From Planctomycetota bacterium (lineage in GTDB: Bacteria > Planctomycetota > Planctomycetia > Pirellulales > Pirellulaceae): a DNA stretch of 64,000 nt. The position numbers and the translations under genes are program-made. This document shows, piece by piece, positions 26,913-35,964 of this stretch. The stretch lies in the NCBI GenBank assembly GCA_963205385.1, contig CAUJKE010000115.1, positions 1 through 64,000 of the forward strand. The letters are read 5' to 3'. The first letter of the stretch is position 1, and each line of letters starts with the position of its first letter. Below the pieces are notes generated by a model. The model made no database searches. It was not told the origin of the DNA and saw only the letters and a list, made by a program, of their open reading frames with translations.

Positions 26913-28207
26913 CCTGACTCCGGCATCTTGAGTTCCACCAACTCCTTCTCCGGCGGCGGCGATGATGATGGCGGCGGGGCGTTGCGGGTGTCTTTCCAGT
27001 TTTCCATGCGGAAGTGCCGCGTGTAAGCGCCGTAGTCGTTGAAGAAGAAATACTTCGCTAAGCGATAGGCCCAACTCTTCTCGGGGATTTCGTGACCGGG
27101 ATTGAATTGCGACGAGCGCGTCGTCATCGCCGCGAGCTCTTCCAGCACATGGCCGCGGGCGGTGGTGTCGCGGGCGTCATGTTTCTCGGCCAGTGCGAGG
27201 AGTAAATCGGGCCGTTCGAGCACCACGCAGCCGCGCGTCGCCTGGGCCGTGAGTTCGCGGAAGTCACGCAGGAACTCCGAATTGTTGAACGTCTCTTTCA
27301 ATGGGCGATCGTCATGGATCGACTCTTTGGCGAGTTGAATGACGGGGCACGGTTCGATATCGCCCCAGGGGCTGATATGGTGCGTGAACCCGGTCGCCGC
27401 CGGGCAGAGCGCGCGCCCCTCGCCGTCGTAGTAGGCGTCGACGATGATGATCGGCTTCTTCGCCCGCATTTCGACGACGAACTTGCGGACCTCATATTGC
27501 TGCTCAGGCGTGAGGGACAGTTCAGGCTTCGCATCTGGGCCAACCGGGCGATAGATGTGGAACCAGGTGTACATCACCCCCATCTCAATCAACCGATCGA
27601 CCCACTTCTCACTCACGAGGTCGAAGTTCGTCTGGCAAACGCTCGTGCAGACGCCGGTCATGACGCGGTGCTTGAGGCACGCTTCGAGTCCTCGCATCGT
27701 GTCGCTAAACACATGCGCTCGCCCGCGGCGCTCGTCGCTGACGATCTCGTTCCCTTCCACGCTAACCAGCGGCGTGACGTTGCCGAAATCGCGCAGCCGC
27801 TTGGCGACGTCGTCGGTGATGAACTGGCCGTTGGTGAACACCTGAAAGTAACAATCAGGATGCTGCTCGAAGATCGTCAGCAGGTCGTGGTGCATGAACG
27901 GCTCGCCGCCGAGGATGCCAAAGAACGAATTCCCCATCGCCTTGGCTTCGGAAATCAGGCGATGCATGGCGTCGACTTCGATCTTGGACTGCTTGGCCGC
28001 TACATCGACCCAGCACCCCTGGCAGCGGAGGTTGCAACTGTTGATGATCGAAATGTAGAGAAACGGCGGAAAGAACTCCCCCCGCGCCAGCCGCCGCTTG
28101 TGCCGCAGAACCGACAGCCCCCCCTTGAAGCCCATATTCCAAGCCAGTTTCCAAACCAGGCGTTTATCGGTTTCCAGCAGCAGTCGTTTGGCCATCCGGA
28201 AGTACAT
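26906..28207 (-). CDS. Radical SAM protein
   Basis: 433 residues from ATG 28207 (GAGAG seven bases upstream; an open frame to 28306 is less likely). The cluster motif is CNLRCQGC (Cys58, 62, 65), followed by GILGGEPFMHHDLL (the GGE motif) and a TIM-barrel core. A C-terminal ISPWGDIEPCPVIQ with a further Cys and GCVVLERPDLL suggest a reduced SPASM-like auxiliary region. These enzymes generate 5'-deoxyadenosyl radicals; the substrate is not evident. Planctomycete homologues of this shape are uncharacterised as far as I know. No peptide substrate gene is adjacent. Confidence 0.87.
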   Translation of the reverse strand: MYFRMAKRLLLETDKRLVWKLAWNMGFKGGLSVLRHKRRLARGEFFPPFLYISIINSCNLRCQGCWVDVAAKQSKIEVDAMHRLISEAKAMGNSFFGILGGEPFMHHDLLTIFEQHPDCYFQVFTNGQFITDDVAKRLRDFGNVTPLVSVEGNEIVSDERRGRAHVFSDTMRGLEACLKHRVMTGVCTSVCQTNFDLVSEKWVDRLIEMGVMYTWFHIYRPVGPDAKPELSLTPEQQYEVRKFVVEMRAKKPIIIVDAYYDGEGRALCPAATGFTHHISPWGDIEPCPVIQLAKESIHDDRPLKETFNNSEFLRDFRELTAQATRGCVVLERPDLLLALAEKHDARDTTARGHVLEELAAMTTRSSQFNPGHEIPEKSWAYRLAKYFFFNDYGAYTRHFRMENWKDTRNAPPPSSSPPPEKELVELKMPESGL

Positions 28208-28566
28208 GCGGGAACTCTCAGACGCGGGAGGGGACAGAGGCAGGGAGTTGCAACCCTCCAGTATAGCAAACCACAGCGCCAATTTCGCCTCATCGCGCGT
28301 GGTCATCCAATTCTTCCAGCGTCCCCTTGGCTACGTCGCTTTGGGGCGATCGATCAATAAGTTTCCGATTTTCCCGCCGGCCAAAAGATCACGACCCCAT
28401 CCGCCTTGTGCGGATGGTGAGCGAGTTGGTGAGCTAGTAGCAAGATGCACCAACACCACGACCCCATCGGGCTCGCCCCGATGGTGAAGAAGTCCTTTGG
28501 GCTGGAATTCAAGCGTCCGAAGATGGCGAGCGTTTCAACGTTGCGGTGGTGCGGTTGGCCCTTTGG
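28208..28566. other. Intergenic region between radical SAM gene and R-M island
   Basis: Carries the promoter side of the radical SAM gene and two R1 hairpins. It is the left border of the restriction-modification island. No gene is apparent. Confidence 0.5.
28381..28492 (+). repeat. R1 hairpin repeats, two copies of different stem class
   Basis: First copy (28381-28440) has stem CCATCCGC / GCGGATGG and tail GGTGAGCTAG; second (28452-28492) has CCATCGGG / CCCGATGG. Both are preceded by CACGACC. Two stem classes side by side show that pairing rather than sequence is conserved. Confidence 0.8.
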
Positions 28567-30135
28567 TCACAAAAAAGCAAACAGGCTTCGTGGTTTGTCA
28601 ATGCGAAGCCCTGCGATTGTTGCCAATCTGCCACAAGGCAGGTTTGCCAATTCCGCCGGTTCCACCTTGTGAAGTCCACCGCCATAAACCCTACCTTCGC
28701 TAATGAAGGTTCCGCCCTCAATTTCATTCATGGCATCGAACAAGCGATGATAAAGCCCCGGGTCTGCTGCCAACGCTTGTCGCAAGATCGGCTTGGGGTA
28801 TAGCAGCAAATAGACATTGGCGGCGGTAGCGTTGGACTTGTTCCAAATGAACCGAAATGGTTTTCCGGTGGTCCCATTTATCCGGCCCATGTAAGTACAA
28901 AGGAACGGGGCGGCGTCCCGGCGTTCTTGCGAATACCAAGGGGTCCGGCGGCTTGCTAAGTATCCCAAATGAACCGCCTTATCCTTTCCTTCGCAAAGGT
29001 ACTTCCAAAACAAAGGGTAGCGGCTTTGGATTTCGGTTTCGGCAAGGCGGCAATCAATGAGTCCAAGCAGTCTATCAATCTTGGGGTATCCGTCGGGGCT
29101 TGATTCCACAATTGTATCGGTCAAGTAACGGGGACTGGGAAGTATTGGGCGCAGACAAGCCTGCGGAATTCCAAACCGTTCCGCTTCTTCAACGGGCAGT
29201 ATGAAGAAGGAATTATCACCCGTTGCAAGCCCTCTCTTAATCGAAAACAAATCGCCCAATTTTGCTTCATCGTCCCGGTTAGGGGTTTCGACTGTGGTGG
29301 GCAGCGAAGTCCACTTCGCCTTCTGCATCAATTGGTCAAGCGTAATAGTTTGGGACTGCCTCGGCGAAGTGAGAGAACCGCCAAACGTGAATTCGGCGGC
29401 GTGGTGAGGTGGTGGTGAGGTCTTGCGAAAAACGACAACGGCGGAAGAAACCAACGCGTCATCAAACTGAACATCGGACGGACAAAACCGATGAATTCGC
29501 ACAAGCGTCACCTTGTCAAGCAAGTAGTGCTTCAAGGCCACGCCGTAGTTCACGTCCATGAATTCCGAAGGGATCAGCCAAACCGCCAACCCACCTTCTT
29601 CAAGCCACGTATGGGAAAGCAAAAGGAAATGGCAATACAAACCCGCAAGCCCGCTAATCTCAATTCCTAGCGTGGAACGGACAAGCCCTTGCAAGCGGAC
29701 TTTGTCTTCGGCTTGCAAGTGGTGGTGTCGGACGTAAGGGGGGTTCGTAAGGATCAAGTTGTAAGCTTTGCTTGGGGTGGGTTGCTTGGTGAAATCGCCA
29801 TTTATTATGGTCAATCCCACCGGCCCCCAAATGTCTTCCGCCGTCTTGGCGAAGGCGGAATCAATTTCAATTCCAGCCGCCCCGGCAATTCTCTTTTGGG
29901 GGAAAGTGTCCAACGTGGCGGCAAAGAATGACCCCGTACCAATTGCAGGGTCTAGGAACCGAATCGGACCGCGTTTACCTTTCAACAAAGTCTTCGCATA
30001 CTTGGCGATTTCCAAAGCAAGAACCGGCGGCGTGGCGAATTGGCCAAGCTTGTTTCGCTCCAAGGCACTCTTGAGGGCGTCAAGACGTGTTTGTTCGATC
30101 CGGCGGGTGTTCTCTCGGGCGTCTATAGTCGACAC
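28567..30135 (-). CDS. N6-adenine DNA methyltransferase of a XamI-type R-M system
   Basis: 522 residues, GTG start three bases past the endonuclease stop. Gamma-class amino-methyltransferase order: motif X KLGQFATP, motif I FLDPAIGTGSFF, motif IV TNPPYVRHH, then a target-recognition region in the C-terminal half (SIKRGLATGDNSFFIL, RRTPWYSQERRDAAPF, FRFIWNKSNATAANVYLLLYPK), like M.TaqI and Eco57I-class enzymes. It should methylate the adenine of the site cut by the partner, protecting host DNA. Codon use and base composition look less GC-rich than the neighbours, as expected for acquired DNA. The predicted site GTCGAC occurs at 30128-30133, touching its own start codon. Confidence 0.9.
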   Translation of the reverse strand: MSTIDARENTRRIEQTRLDALKSALERNKLGQFATPPVLALEIAKYAKTLLKGKRGPIRFLDPAIGTGSFFAATLDTFPQKRIAGAAGIEIDSAFAKTAEDIWGPVGLTIINGDFTKQPTPSKAYNLILTNPPYVRHHHLQAEDKVRLQGLVRSTLGIEISGLAGLYCHFLLLSHTWLEEGGLAVWLIPSEFMDVNYGVALKHYLLDKVTLVRIHRFCPSDVQFDDALVSSAVVVFRKTSPPPHHAAEFTFGGSLTSPRQSQTITLDQLMQKAKWTSLPTTVETPNRDDEAKLGDLFSIKRGLATGDNSFFILPVEEAERFGIPQACLRPILPSPRYLTDTIVESSPDGYPKIDRLLGLIDCRLAETEIQSRYPLFWKYLCEGKDKAVHLGYLASRRTPWYSQERRDAAPFLCTYMGRINGTTGKPFRFIWNKSNATAANVYLLLYPKPILRQALAADPGLYHRLFDAMNEIEGGTFISEGRVYGGGLHKVEPAELANLPCGRLATIAGLRIDKPRSLFAFL

Positions 30136-30138
30136 GGT

Positions 30139-31092
30139 CTAAACCCCCAGTTGTTCAAAGTCTTCAATTCGATGTTCCCACACCCAATCAATCAATTCAG
30201 CCGCTTCGTATCCCAAGTAGCCCGCATCGAAGTAACCGCAAAGGAACAAGACGAATTCAACGTCATTGCCATACTTGGCCCTTAATTGGTGTGCCTTGGT
30301 GGCTTCTTCCTTTTGTCGTTTGTTCGTGTTTGCGAAATCTCCTGCCGATTTTGCTTCAACCAGCAAGGGCAAGCGGGACGGGCGCAAGACCTTGGGTTGA
30401 ATGACGGCGTCAACTGGAATCTTCACAAGCCTTGGCGTTTCACCAACAACCAGGTTCATGCCAAACCAGAATGTACCCGGTTCCATGTCCGTAATCGGAA
30501 GCGTTGCCGGGTGCGGCTTCTTTCGGTAGCCCTTCTCAATCAAGTAGGCTTCAATCTTGTCTTTCTGCCGCTTCTCTTGGGCGTTGCGAATGATTGGATT
30601 GGCAACCGCACCGCAAAGGCGGTCCGCAACGACTGTTGACGCCCGGTGTCGTTGTTTGGGCGTTGGCTTCGCACCATGCGCAAGCCAAGGAAAAATGTCC
30701 CGGTCCAACATGCGGTCAATAATCCGAATCAACCGGTTGAGATTGTCCACAAGATCGGCTTCCGCCATTCTTACGGACATCTTGCCTCTTTCCATGTTTC
30801 CCACAAGGCCCTTGTTCGCGTCCGCAAGCCCGATTAGCCGATCCACAGCAAGCGGCGGACAACACGCCATGCGAAGCGTGGGAAGTACGGCGGGCTTCTC
30901 CCGGAGAACAGCGGGAGTTATCGCCGCAAAATCGCCGGTTGCCATAAGCGCATCTTCAACGTCTTGCGTCACCCGAACCCGGGTTTCCCGAAATGCTTTC
31001 GGGGCCGAATCCATGAACCATTGGTTGAACAAGTCCACCGAAGCGGCGGTGTCGTCTTTCCAAAGGTGGGTCTTGTCGCGATTGACGGGCAT
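30139..31092 (-). CDS. XamI-family type II restriction endonuclease
   Basis: 317 residues from ATG 31092 (AAGGAA four bases upstream). The N-terminus PVNRDKTHLWKDDTAASVD and FNQWFMDSAPKAFRETR are as I remember for the XamI family. The C-terminal half has VDAVIQPK and LPLLVEAKSAGD, a PD-(D/E)xK-like nuclease core with Asp, Glu and Lys in order. XamI cuts GTCGAC. The gene lies upstream of the methyltransferase with a 3-base gap, so the nuclease is made first unless control is post-transcriptional; no controller (C) protein gene was found. Sequence specificity is transferred from the family, not shown. Confidence 0.82.
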   Translation of the reverse strand: MPVNRDKTHLWKDDTAASVDLFNQWFMDSAPKAFRETRVRVTQDVEDALMATGDFAAITPAVLREKPAVLPTLRMACCPPLAVDRLIGLADANKGLVGNMERGKMSVRMAEADLVDNLNRLIRIIDRMLDRDIFPWLAHGAKPTPKQRHRASTVVADRLCGAVANPIIRNAQEKRQKDKIEAYLIEKGYRKKPHPATLPITDMEPGTFWFGMNLVVGETPRLVKIPVDAVIQPKVLRPSRLPLLVEAKSAGDFANTNKRQKEEATKAHQLRAKYGNDVEFVLFLCGYFDAGYLGYEAAELIDWVWEHRIEDFEQLGV

Positions 31093-31259
31093 TGGATTCC
31101 TTACCCGGCGGGCGGACTCGCATAAAAACCGTATTCTACTGGCGAACATCGCGGGGACGCCACACCCCGAACAAATCGGGTTCACCACGGCGGGGCGGTT
31201 GCCCACGTCTTCCCCGTTTCGTGGTTTTTATTGGCGGAACAAAAACAGGGGCAACCGAA

Positions 31260-31393
31260 CTAGCCCGGGGCGTTTCCGCTGGAATCTTCGGGCAAGGAAA
31301 TGTCCGCCGTCAGCGTGTTTTCGAGTACGGTAATATATTCCAACGCCCATTCGCGAACGAAGCGCGTGTTGCTGACTACGAGTTCTGGGTGTA
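31260..31393 (-). pseudogene. Truncated C-terminal fragment of a PPOX-fold gene
   Basis: Directly after the SMI1 stop codon the same strand and frame read HPELVVSNTRFVREWALEY, then ITVLENTLTADISLPEDSS, then GNAPG and a TAG at 31262-31260. This aligns with the end of the intact PPOX gene at 31995-32480 (NPELIMYR...VRYMQEWALEY...LPEQSG). The 5' part is missing. The inner 53 bases are identical to the intact gene while both flanks differ. Confidence 0.8.
31300..31352 (-). repeat. 53-bp exact direct repeat, left copy
   Basis: Identical to 32020-32072, 720 bases away. It starts TGTCCGCCGTCAGCGTG (31301) and lies inside the PPOX fragment. The two copies bracket the SMI1/KNR4 gene. Confidence 0.95.
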
Positions 31394-31397
31394 GGCA

Positions 31398-31919
31398 TTA
31401 TCCTTCGAACGGCTTGAACACCATGCACTCTTTCCTCGGATATCCACTAGCCAGGGCCTTGATTTTCTTATTCAGCACGCCTGCCAGGAATTTTGACATG
31501 GAACACTTCTGTGCTTTGAATCCTTCGCCGCGTTCTTCTCTTTGCACGACGGTCCACTTGTCTGGTGTTCCCTTCGTGAGCCAATAGTATGTGTTGCCAT
31601 TCTCGTCGTTGGCGAAGTACAACAGCCCTCCGGCTTCAGGAAAGACGGGATAATCTACATCGTCCGGATATTCCCGCAGCTGATCGCCCATTTCCTGGGC
31701 AGCGATGACGAGATTCGAATACGGATCCTTCGCGAAAGGATTCAGCACGCGATAGAAGCCTGCAAACAATCCCGTTCCATAGGTGGTGATAAACTCACGG
31801 TAGTCAGCCGGCAGTTCGGTCCCCAGTTCCTTTTCGATCGCGTCCCATTTCTTGGCAGTCCCCGCTTCGAGCGGCTTCTTTGGTGGCGCAATCAGTTTCT
31901 TCAAGTCCTCGACTGACAT
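31398..31919 (-). CDS. SMI1/KNR4 (SUKH) family protein, possible immunity protein
   Basis: 173 residues. The SUKH pattern is visible: WDAIEKELGTELPADYREFITTYGTGLF at the N-terminus, then FPEAGGLLYFANDENGNTYYWL, with acidic residues. SUKH proteins are the commonest immunity proteins in bacterial polymorphic toxin loci, binding and blocking nuclease toxins. No toxin gene is adjacent, so it may be an orphan immunity gene carried as a cassette. It sits between two 53-bp direct repeats derived from the neighbouring PPOX gene. Confidence 0.85.
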   Translation of the reverse strand: MSVEDLKKLIAPPKKPLEAGTAKKWDAIEKELGTELPADYREFITTYGTGLFAGFYRVLNPFAKDPYSNLVIAAQEMGDQLREYPDDVDYPVFPEAGGLLYFANDENGNTYYWLTKGTPDKWTVVQREERGEGFKAQKCSMSKFLAGVLNKKIKALASGYPRKECMVFKPFEG

Positions 31920-31994
31920 TTGCGATCTCCCGTTGTGAAGCTACGGAGCCATTGTTGCTTTGGTCTCGCGTCTCTGCCTCGCTTAGCCATTATT

Positions 31995-32480
31995 TCAGCC
32001 AGATTGCTCCGGCAATTCGATGTCCGCCGTCAGCGTGTTTTCGAGTACGGTAATATATTCCAACGCCCATTCCTGCATATATCGCACCTGCGTTGGTCTG
32101 ATGCGGTACATGATCAACTCGGGGTTATCGAGCGAACCGAGATACTGGCGGAGCAGGGGGTTGTGATCCCAGATCTCTTGCAATAACACGCGGTCGGTGA
32201 CGAGTTCGACGATGCCGGTCAGCCGGACCTGGTTGTGGCCTTCGTCCATGTAGCAGAGTTCGACTTTGGGATTGGCGGCGAGCTCGACCGTCTTGTGATA
32301 CGAACGGAGATTCGCCACGTAGACGGTGAACTCGTCGGTGCGCACCGGCGAGACGGGGCGCAACCGCGGCTGGTCCCCGTCGATCGACGCCAGCATTGGG
32401 AAGCGATCCGCCTGCACCACCGCGAGCGCGAGTTCGCGCGCGCGGGCGGGAGCGATCGGTTGGGGCGTGGGTTTGGTCAT
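31995..32480 (-). CDS. Pyridoxamine 5'-phosphate oxidase-fold (FMN-binding split barrel) protein
   Basis: 161 residues from ATG 32480, with GAGG five bases upstream. The PPOX split-barrel shows FPMLASIDGDQPRLRPVSPVR, FTVYVANLRSYHKTVELAANPKVELCYMD and VRLTGIVELV, as in general-stress FMN-binding proteins. Substrate unknown. It follows the phosphodiesterase gene by 11 bases and is probably in that operon. Its 3' end (32020-32072) is duplicated at 31300-31352. Confidence 0.87.
   Translation of the reverse strand: MTKPTPQPIAPARARELALAVVQADRFPMLASIDGDQPRLRPVSPVRTDEFTVYVANLRSYHKTVELAANPKVELCYMDEGHNQVRLTGIVELVTDRVLLQEIWDHNPLLRQYLGSLDNPELIMYRIRPTQVRYMQEWALEYITVLENTLTADIELPEQSG
32020..32072 (-). repeat. 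53-bp exact direct repeat, right copy
   Basis: Lies in the 3' end of the intact PPOX gene and is identical to 31300-31352. Confidence 0.95.
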
Positions 32481-32491
32481 TTGCGCCTCGC

Positions 32492-33424
32492 TTATTTCTT
32501 GGTCGCCTTCAAGCCGCGCGGCGCGCCGTCGAGTTTCCAATCGTCCTCGATCTTCACGCCGAGATGGGTCAGCACGGTCGCGCAGGGGTCGACGAGATAA
32601 GTCTGCTCCGCAAACTTGCCGCGCTCGGCGCTGTCGCCACTGACAATGAGAAAGCTGTTGAGAATTTCCGGCACCTTGTGCCCGCCGCCATGGCCGGTTC
32701 CCTTGCCGCCGTGGTCGCTGGTGACGACGATGATCCAGTCTTCCTGTGCGCGCGTTTTGCGGTGGGCAAGTGCTTCCAGAAGTGCGCCGACGTGCGTGTC
32801 AACGTTTTCAATTGCGGTGAGGTATTGCGGAACGGTGGGATGAAAACCGTACTTATGACCTGCCACGTCCACCTGGCCAAAGTAGACGAAGATGCAGTCG
32901 AGCTCGGGGTTGGCGAGTTCCTTCGCAGCGGCGGCGCCCATCGTGGCATCGAATTTGACGTAATCGTGGGTTTGGTCCTCCGCTTTTTCATGGACATCCG
33001 CGCCGCTGACGATATAGTCCTCAACCGGCGCCCAGGTCACGAACGACGCCGTGCGGGCGTTGGGCTGCTGCCTCTTCAGCAGCGTGAACAGGTGCGGATA
33101 CGCTTCATAGTTGCGTCCCTTGAAGCTGTTGTCGTGCACGCCGTGCTTATCGGCCCACACGCCGGTCAGAATCGTGGACCAACCGGGGCCGCTGATCGTG
33201 TCGTTCTTCTGATAACGCTCCCCCAGGATCAAGCAGTCGTCGGCGTAGATGCCGTCGGCCAGGAGCTTGTCCAGGTTGGGGGTGTTGGCCTTGGTGAGGG
33301 CGTCGAAGCGGGTACCGTCGATGCCGATGTACAGAGCCTTCTTCTCTTTGGTCGGTTCGGCCGCTTGCAGGGCGGTAACCAGGGTCGCGAACAAAAAGAG
33401 GGCGAGTGAGATTTTACGCAGCAT
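32492..33424 (-). CDS. Secreted alkaline-phosphatase-superfamily phosphodiesterase
   Basis: 310 residues from ATG 33424, with AAAGGA six bases upstream. Signal peptide ends at TALQAAE. Metal and nucleophile pattern of type I phosphodiesterase/nucleotide pyrophosphatases: ALYIGIDGTRFDAL (metal Asp), GPGWSTILTGVWADKHGV (nucleophile Thr or Ser), FGQVDVAGHKYGFHP (Asp and His ligands), and VVTSDHGGKGTGHGG (Asp-His). It likely cleaves phosphodiesters or phosphomonoesters in the periplasm. Upstream of and 11 bases from the PPOX gene. Confidence 0.88.
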   Translation of the reverse strand: MLRKISLALFLFATLVTALQAAEPTKEKKALYIGIDGTRFDALTKANTPNLDKLLADGIYADDCLILGERYQKNDTISGPGWSTILTGVWADKHGVHDNSFKGRNYEAYPHLFTLLKRQQPNARTASFVTWAPVEDYIVSGADVHEKAEDQTHDYVKFDATMGAAAAKELANPELDCIFVYFGQVDVAGHKYGFHPTVPQYLTAIENVDTHVGALLEALAHRKTRAQEDWIIVVTSDHGGKGTGHGGGHKVPEILNSFLIVSGDSAERGKFAEQTYLVDPCATVLTHLGVKIEDDWKLDGAPRGLKATKK

Positions 33425-33636
33425 GAGGCGTCCTTTGCGGTGGGATGGCGGGAAAGCGGGAGAGACTAGCTTCCGAATAGTGTAACGGTTTCCGTCGCAG
33501 CAGGCACACTCCCGCGCGCGGTCCGCGGGAATTCCGAGCGGCGCGGCCGCTCCGCGAGTGTTCGAAGAACGGCCGCCGGAGTCCGCGTACAACTGTGCCC
33601 TCGTCACTTTCCACCGGCCCAGATACGATAAAGCGG

Positions 33637-35484
33637 ATGTCGATCCACACTTACGATTACGACGTGATTATTGTCGGCGCTGGCCACGCGGGGACCGAGG
33701 CGGCGCTGGCGGCGGCGCGGCTGGGGGCGAAGACGGCGCTGCTCACGACGAACCTCGATACGGTCGCCCAAATGAGCTGCAATCCAGCGATCGGCGGCGT
33801 CGCCAAAGGGCAGATTGTCCGCGAGGTCGACGCGCTGGGGGGCGCGATGGGACGCGCCATCGACGCCACCGGCATTCAGTTTCGCATGCTCAACCGCCGC
33901 AAAGGCCCCGCGATGCACAGCCCCCGCGCGCAAGCGGACAAGAAAGGCTATCAGTTTGAAGTCAAACGAATCATCGAGGAGCAGCCAAACCTCGATCTGC
34001 GGCAGGAAATCGTCGAGGACTTGCTCGTTGAACAGCACGCCGCCGACGACGAGATCACCGCGGCGTCGCGCATCATCGGCGTCCGCTGCCGGGGCGAAGT
34101 AATCTACCGCGCGCGGGCGGTTGTGCTCACGACGGGAACTTTCCTGCAGGCGATCATGCACACCGGCGAAGCCAAAACGCCGGGGGGCCGGGGGGGCGAA
34201 GGAACGACGTCCGGCATCAGCCAGGCGCTCGATCGACTTGGGTTTGAAGTCGCCCGTTTCAAGACCGGCACGCCGCCGCGACTCAACGGTCGCACGATCG
34301 ACTACGCTCAGACAGAAGTCCAGCCCGGCGATGACGAGCCGCGCCCGTTTTCCTTTCTGACGGACAAGTTGTCGCTCGAACAACTCCCTTGCCATATCAC
34401 CTACACCAACACCGCGGCGCACGAGATCATTCGAGCGAACTTGCATCGCGCGCCGATGTATAGCGGGCAGATTGAATCGCGCGGCCCGCGCTATTGTCCT
34501 TCCATCGAAGATAAAGTCGTGCGGTTCGCGGAGAAGACCTCGCACCAACTGTTCCTCGAACCCGAAGGGCGAAACACGCACGAGGTCTACGTCAACGGCA
34601 TCTCGACGAGCCTCCCGCGCGATGTGCAGGAAGCGGTGCTCAAGCTGATTCCTGGCTTGGAACGCGCGCAGATCATGCGGTTTGGTTACGCGGTGGAATA
34701 CGACTTTTGCCCGCCGGAGCAGTTGTGGCCCACGCTGGAAACCAAGCGCGTCCTGGGGCTGTACTTCGCGGGGCAGATCAACGGCACGACCGGCTATGAA
34801 GAAGCGGCAGCGCAAGGACTCATCGCTGGGGCGAATACGGCGCTGAAGCAACTGGGGCGTGAACCGCTGATCCTCGCCCGCGATCAAGGCTACATCGGTG
34901 TGTTGATCGACGACCTGGTCACCTGCGGCGTCGATGAACCGTATCGGATGTTCACGAGTCGGGCGGAATTTCGGCTCACGCTCCGGCAAGATAACGCCGA
35001 CCGGCGGTTGACTCCGGTGGGGCATAAACTGGGGTTGGTCGATAGCGAGCGTTGGGATCGGCTTGCGCGTAAGGAGTCTGAGATCACGCGGGTGCTCCAA
35101 GTTCTGCATAGCGCGCGGCAGGGGGAAGGAACGCTTGCGAAGTATTTGCGCCGACCCGAAGTCACGTGGCCGGAGGTGGCGGCGCTTGCGCCGGGACTTG
35201 CGGACGTGGCCGCGGACGTCGTCGAGCAGATCGCGTACGACCTTAAATACGAAGGCTACGTGACACGCCAAACGCAGCAAGTCGAACGCCAGCAGCGCTT
35301 GGCGGAGAAGCTGATTCCGGTGAGTGTGGACTATGCGCGGATTGGGCAGTTGCGTCAGGAGGCGAAGGAAAAGCTTTCGCGAGTTCGCCCACTTACCCTA
35401 GCCCAAGCCAGCCGGATCAGCGGAATCACGCCAGCGGACATGGCTTTGCTGCTCGCACACCTCGAAGGACGGCTAAAAAGCTAG
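33637..35484 (+). CDS. mnmG: tRNA uridine-5-carboxymethylaminomethyl modification enzyme MnmG (GidA)
   Basis: 615 residues. FAD-dependent enzyme that with MnmE builds the cmnm5 group on U34 of certain tRNAs. FAD entry [18 protein letters not shown]; signature [56 protein letters not shown]; and the C-terminal helical module ending [20 protein letters not shown], which contacts MnmE and tRNA. Length matches the family. Start ATG 33637 ([14 protein letters not shown]); the frame is open to 33595 but that stretch lacks family similarity. Divergent from the phosphodiesterase gene. Confidence 0.97.
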   Translation: MSIHTYDYDVIIVGAGHAGTEAALAAARLGAKTALLTTNLDTVAQMSCNPAIGGVAKGQIVREVDALGGAMGRAIDATGIQFRMLNRRKGPAMHSPRAQADKKGYQFEVKRIIEEQPNLDLRQEIVEDLLVEQHAADDEITAASRIIGVRCRGEVIYRARAVVLTTGTFLQAIMHTGEAKTPGGRGGEGTTSGISQALDRLGFEVARFKTGTPPRLNGRTIDYAQTEVQPGDDEPRPFSFLTDKLSLEQLPCHITYTNTAAHEIIRANLHRAPMYSGQIESRGPRYCPSIEDKVVRFAEKTSHQLFLEPEGRNTHEVYVNGISTSLPRDVQEAVLKLIPGLERAQIMRFGYAVEYDFCPPEQLWPTLETKRVLGLYFAGQINGTTGYEEAAAQGLIAGANTALKQLGREPLILARDQGYIGVLIDDLVTCGVDEPYRMFTSRAEFRLTLRQDNADRRLTPVGHKLGLVDSERWDRLARKESEITRVLQVLHSARQGEGTLAKYLRRPEVTWPEVAALAPGLADVAADVVEQIAYDLKYEGYVTRQTQQVERQQRLAEKLIPVSVDYARIGQLRQEAKEKLSRVRPLTLAQASRISGITPADMALLLAHLEGRLKS

Positions 35485-35964
35485 CTGCCGCGGGCTGCCC
35501 TCCATGCGTGTTTTCCCCAGTTTTCGGGCAATTTGGGCCAACTGTCGCGCAACTTCCCAATACGTCAGGGGGTTAGCGCTCCAGCATGAAGATTCGGGGT
35601 GCTTGTCCTAAAGTATTGGTTGCCATAGACTTGCAGCAAGACAATCAATCTTGACGCGGCAATTTGGATCGCTATAATGCCTGCGATTGGCAAATTCGGT
35701 AATCTTGGAAGAGCCGGACGGCCCAATCGATTTGAGCGGTTCCGGTAAGTGTGCGGACTGCGCACGTCGCGAAGAATGCCTAAACGGAGCGGGTGAGGTC
35801 TCCGACGTTGACGGATGAATACATTAGGATCGGGGACTAGCAACGACGTGGCGTATCACGGAGGTTGCGGGAGTTGGCTCGACGCCCCCGACTGCAAGCA
35901 TGCAGCCCAGCGGCTCCCAAACAAGCTAGTCCGACCATCGGGAAGGAAGGATGGTTCTTTGGCC
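35485..35964. other. Intergenic and long leader region before the response regulator
   Basis: Contains a strong sigma-70 type promoter at 35651-35678 and thus a leader of about 280 bases. Within it TTG 35705 to TGA 35818 is open for 37 codons with a Cys cluster (KCADCARREEC); no ribosome site precedes it, so its translation is doubtful. Confidence 0.5.
35651..35678 (+). promoter_or_regulatory. Sigma-70-type promoter for the HTH-REC regulator
   Basis: TTGACG at 35651-35656 and TATAAT at 35673-35678, 16-base spacer: five of six and six of six consensus matches. Start site expected near 35685. Confidence 0.75.

Larger units (their letters stand above)
31093..31397. other. Junction between R-M island and SMI1 gene
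   Basis: Contains the likely promoter of the R-M operon (A/T-rich stretches around 31130 and 31225-31245) and the truncated PPOX-like fragment described separately. Confidence 0.45.

Noticed and set aside
33604-35280. 558-codon open frame on the minus strand
   Set aside because: Exactly antisense to mnmG, Arg/His-rich composition typical of reverse frames in GC-rich DNA, no motif or ribosome site.
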